Positions 14,281 through 16,288 of a stretch of DNA of 16,288 nucleotides are shown here, in pieces (within the stretch, counting starts at the first letter, position 1; each line of letters starts with the position of its first letter). Source of the stretch: JAYZDP01 sp036337765. GTDB taxonomy: Bacteria > Acidobacteriota > Thermoanaerobaculia > Multivoradales > Multivoraceae. The translations under genes and the position numbers were made by a program. The notes under the pieces were generated by a model. That model was given only the letters and a program-made list of their open reading frames with translations. It made no database searches and was not told the origin of the DNA. The stretch spans positions 1-16,288 of the forward strand of contig JAYZDP010000106.1 of assembly GCA_036337765.1 (NCBI GenBank), in the 5' to 3' direction.

Positions 14281-16288
14281 CTAGCGGCCCAGGCGAGCAC
14301 CTTTCGGGTCGAAGAACGGCCGCAGGGAAGCTTCGGCAGGAAACCGGGATCCAGCCACCTCGATCTCCCAGGCAGCGGCTCGCACGCGATCGGCCGTCAC
14401 CCCGCCGTCGTCCTCGACGTAGCCCATCCCCAGGGACCGGCCGAGGGTGTGACCGAAGGCACCGGACGTGATGTAGCCACAGATCCTGCCGTCGCACACG
14501 ATCGGCTCGTCGTGGAAGAGGAGCGGCTCCGGATCTTCCAGAGCGAACTGGACCAGTCGTCGCGTGAGGCCACGCTCCTTCTGCTCCGCCAGCGCTTCGC
14601 GCCCGACGAACCCACCGGCCTTGTCCCAGGCGACGGCGAACCCGAGGCCCGCCTCGAGCGGCGTGTCATCGGGACTCACGTCGTGGCCCCACTCGCGGTA
14701 GGCCTTCTCCATGCGGAGCGATCCCAGGGCGTGGTAACCCGCGTGGCGAAGACCCAGGCTCTCACCCTCGGTGATCAAGAGATCGTAGACCGTAGCCGCC
14801 TGCTCGCAGGGGATGTACAGCTCCCAACCCAACTCGCCGACATACGTCAGTCGTGATGCACGCACCCGTGCATAACCTAGCTCGATCTCGCGAGAGGTGC
14901 CGAAGGGGAAGGCTTCGTTGGTCAGATCGGCATCGCTGAGCCGCGACAAGAGATCTCGAGAGTGCGGACCCATGACGCTGAGGACGGCATAGGCCGAGGT
15001 CACGTCGGTGACGGTCGCAACGGCGTCGGGTGGAGTGTGCCGCCGCAACCATGCGAGATCGCGACGCTGCGTGGCGGCGTAGGCGACCACGAGGTAGCGA
15101 TCGTCAGCGAGGCGGTTGACGGTGAGATCCGCTTCGACGCCACCCCGGGCATTGAGCCACTGGGTGTAGACGACGCGCCCGTTCTCGACATCGACCTCGT
15201 TGGCACAGATGTGATTCAGCAGTCTCGCTGCGTCGCGCCCTTGGACCAGGAGCTTCGAGAACGATGTCTGATCGAAAAGCCCGACCGCTTCGCGGACGGC
15301 GCGATGCTCGATGGCAGAGTGCTCGAACCAGTTCTGCCGTCCGTACGTGTAGGCGTAGGCGGGCCGCGTACTGGCTTCGCCGTACCAGTTCGGCCGCTCC
15401 CAACCTGCGAGCTCGCCGAAGCAGGCGCCGGCGGCCGCGAGGCGATCGTGGAGCGGCGAACGGCGGGCGCCGCGCGCGGTCTCGTACTGACGATACGGCC
15501 AGTGCATCGCATACAAGAGACCCAGTCCCTCGACGGTCCGGTCGTGCAGATAGCGATGGGATGCCTGGAACGGTTGCATGCGCGCGATGTCGACGTCCCA
15601 TAGATCCATCGGCGAGTGGCCGTCGATGATCCAGTCTGCAAGGACCTTTCCCGCCCCACCCGCCGATTGGATGCCGATCGAGTTGAAGCCGGCGGCGACG
15701 AAGAAGCCGTCGAGCTCCGGTGCTTCTCCGAGCAGGTAGCTGTCGTCGGGCGTGAAGCTCTCGGGGCCGTTGAACAGGAGCTCGATGCCGGCGTCCTCCA
15801 GCGCGGGCACTCGCTGGAGCATGGCTTCGAGCTGCGGCTCGAGATGTTGCCAGTCTTCGGTCAGACGGCCGAAGCTGAAGTCTGCCGGGATCCCCTCCGA
15901 GCCCCAGGGCTTGGCCACCGGCTCGAAGAAGCCGACCAGCAGCTTGCCGCCGGTCTCGCCGCGAACGTAGAGGCAGGAGTCGGGATCGCGCAGGGTCGGA
16001 AAGATCTCCCCCGGTGCGGTCACCGGCTCGCTGACGACGTAGAAATGCTCCGCCGCATGCAGGGGTACGACCACGTCACACATCCGGCCGACTTCTCGGG
16101 CCCACATCCCGGCACAGTTGACGACGGTGTCGCATGCGACACGGCCGCCTTCCGTCACGACCTCCGATACCCGCCCGTTCCGACTCCGGATCGCCGTCAC
16201 GGTCGTGTCCTCGAAGATCTGCACCCCGCGCGCCCTCGCCCCTCTCGCCAACGCCATGGTCGTGTCGACGGGATTGGTATGAGCGTCT
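14281..16288 (-). CDS. Sarcosine/dimethylglycine dehydrogenase family protein (5' end cut off)
   Basis: The gene stops at 14281-14283 on the minus strand and is open to the right edge (about 669 codons seen). The ATG at 16257 is internal: codons upstream read DAHTNPVDTT, the conserved phrase before MALARGARARGVQ. The N-terminal GxGxxG nucleotide site, roughly 140 residues, is therefore off the window. The DAO-type FAD domain shows VVNCAGMWAREVGRMCDVVV and PLHAAEHFYVVSEPV, closing with GFNSIGIQSAGGAGKVLADW. A linker (FAO_M-like) with RPNWYGEAS and NWFEHSAIEHRAVREAVGLF leads to the GcvT-like folate-binding domain (DQTSFSKLLVQGRDAARLLN, TYVGELGWELYIP) and its C-terminal barrel (ITSGAFGHTLGRSLGMGYVE). 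The family oxidatively demethylates sarcosine or dimethylglycine, passing the one-carbon unit to tetrahydrofolate. Which substrate is used here is not resolvable. Confidence 0.92.
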   Translation of the reverse strand, partial: DAHTNPVDTTMALARGARARGVQIFEDTTVTAIRSRNGRVSEVVTEGGRVACDTVVNCAGMWAREVGRMCDVVVPLHAAEHFYVVSEPVTAPGEIFPTLRDPDSCLYVRGETGGKLLVGFFEPVAKPWGSEGIPADFSFGRLTEDWQHLEPQLEAMLQRVPALEDAGIELLFNGPESFTPDDSYLLGEAPELDGFFVAAGFNSIGIQSAGGAGKVLADWIIDGHSPMDLWDVDIARMQPFQASHRYLHDRTVEGLGLLYAMHWPYRQYETARGARRSPLHDRLAAAGACFGELAGWERPNWYGEASTRPAYAYTYGRQNWFEHSAIEHRAVREAVGLFDQTSFSKLLVQGRDAARLLNHICANEVDVENGRVVYTQWLNARGGVEADLTVNRLADDRYLVVAYAATQRRDLAWLRRHTPPDAVATVTDVTSAYAVLSVMGPHSRDLLSRLSDADLTNEAFPFGTSREIELGYARVRASRLTYVGELGWELYIPCEQAATVYDLLITEGESLGLRHAGYHALGSLRMEKAYREWGHDVSPDDTPLEAGLGFAVAWDKAGGFVGREALAEQKERGLTRRLVQFALEDPEPLLFHDEPIVCDGRICGYITSGAFGHTLGRSLGMGYVEDDGGVTADRVRAAAWEIEVAGSRFPAEASLRPFFDPKGARLGR

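Overview
The window is GC-rich, gene-dense bacterial DNA. The likely source is an uncultured diderm (Gram-negative) lineage. This rests on a putative lipoprotein metallo-hydrolase, a Tat-exported flavoenzyme, and two remnants of outer-membrane beta-barrel proteins (a DUF5916 type and a TonB-dependent receptor). An F420-type luciferase-like oxidoreductase, DUF5916 and a selenocysteine redoxin together would fit environmental Myxococcota, Binatota, Acidobacteriota or some Pseudomonadota. The sequence alone does not settle the phylum, and no rRNA, tRNA or CRISPR array was seen.

Left part (1-5075): a truncated minus-strand gene start (1-104) diverges from an unassigned 251-residue protein. That protein converges on and slightly overlaps a DUF2236 (MpaB/Lcp-like haem oxygenase) gene on the minus strand. 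The DUF2236 gene diverges from a tight four-gene plus-strand operon: LLM-class flavin oxidoreductase, lipoprotein-type metallo-beta-lactamase-fold hydrolase, glutathione S-transferase and VOC/glyoxalase-like protein, with gaps of 6-15 bases. The set reads as a small-molecule oxidation or detoxification cassette; its substrate is unknown.

Middle (5076-10397): about 760 bases without an intact gene carry a frameshifted scrap of a helicase C-terminus. Then come an epoxide-hydrolase-like alpha/beta hydrolase, a truncated and frameshifted DUF5916 C-terminal remnant, and a secreted 360-residue protein with a strong ribosome-binding site. Next is the most notable gene: a membrane-anchored redoxin whose in-frame TGA sits exactly at the first position of the redox motif (U-P-Y-C) and is followed by a SECIS-like hairpin. 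It is best read as a selenoprotein, not as two ORFs. A small membrane-anchored protein broken by one frameshift follows directly.

Right part (10398-16288): a minus-strand, Tat-exported berberine-bridge-type FAD oxidoreductase; about 520 bases without a clear gene but with inverted repeats; two unassigned membrane proteins in tandem; the C-terminal scrap of a TonB-dependent receptor; and, on the minus strand, most of a sarcosine/dimethylglycine dehydrogenase (FAD domain plus GcvT-like folate domain) that runs off the right edge.

Overall it is an accessory catabolic/redox region with several gene remnants, all of them 3' ends, lying between intact oxidoreductase and hydrolase genes.
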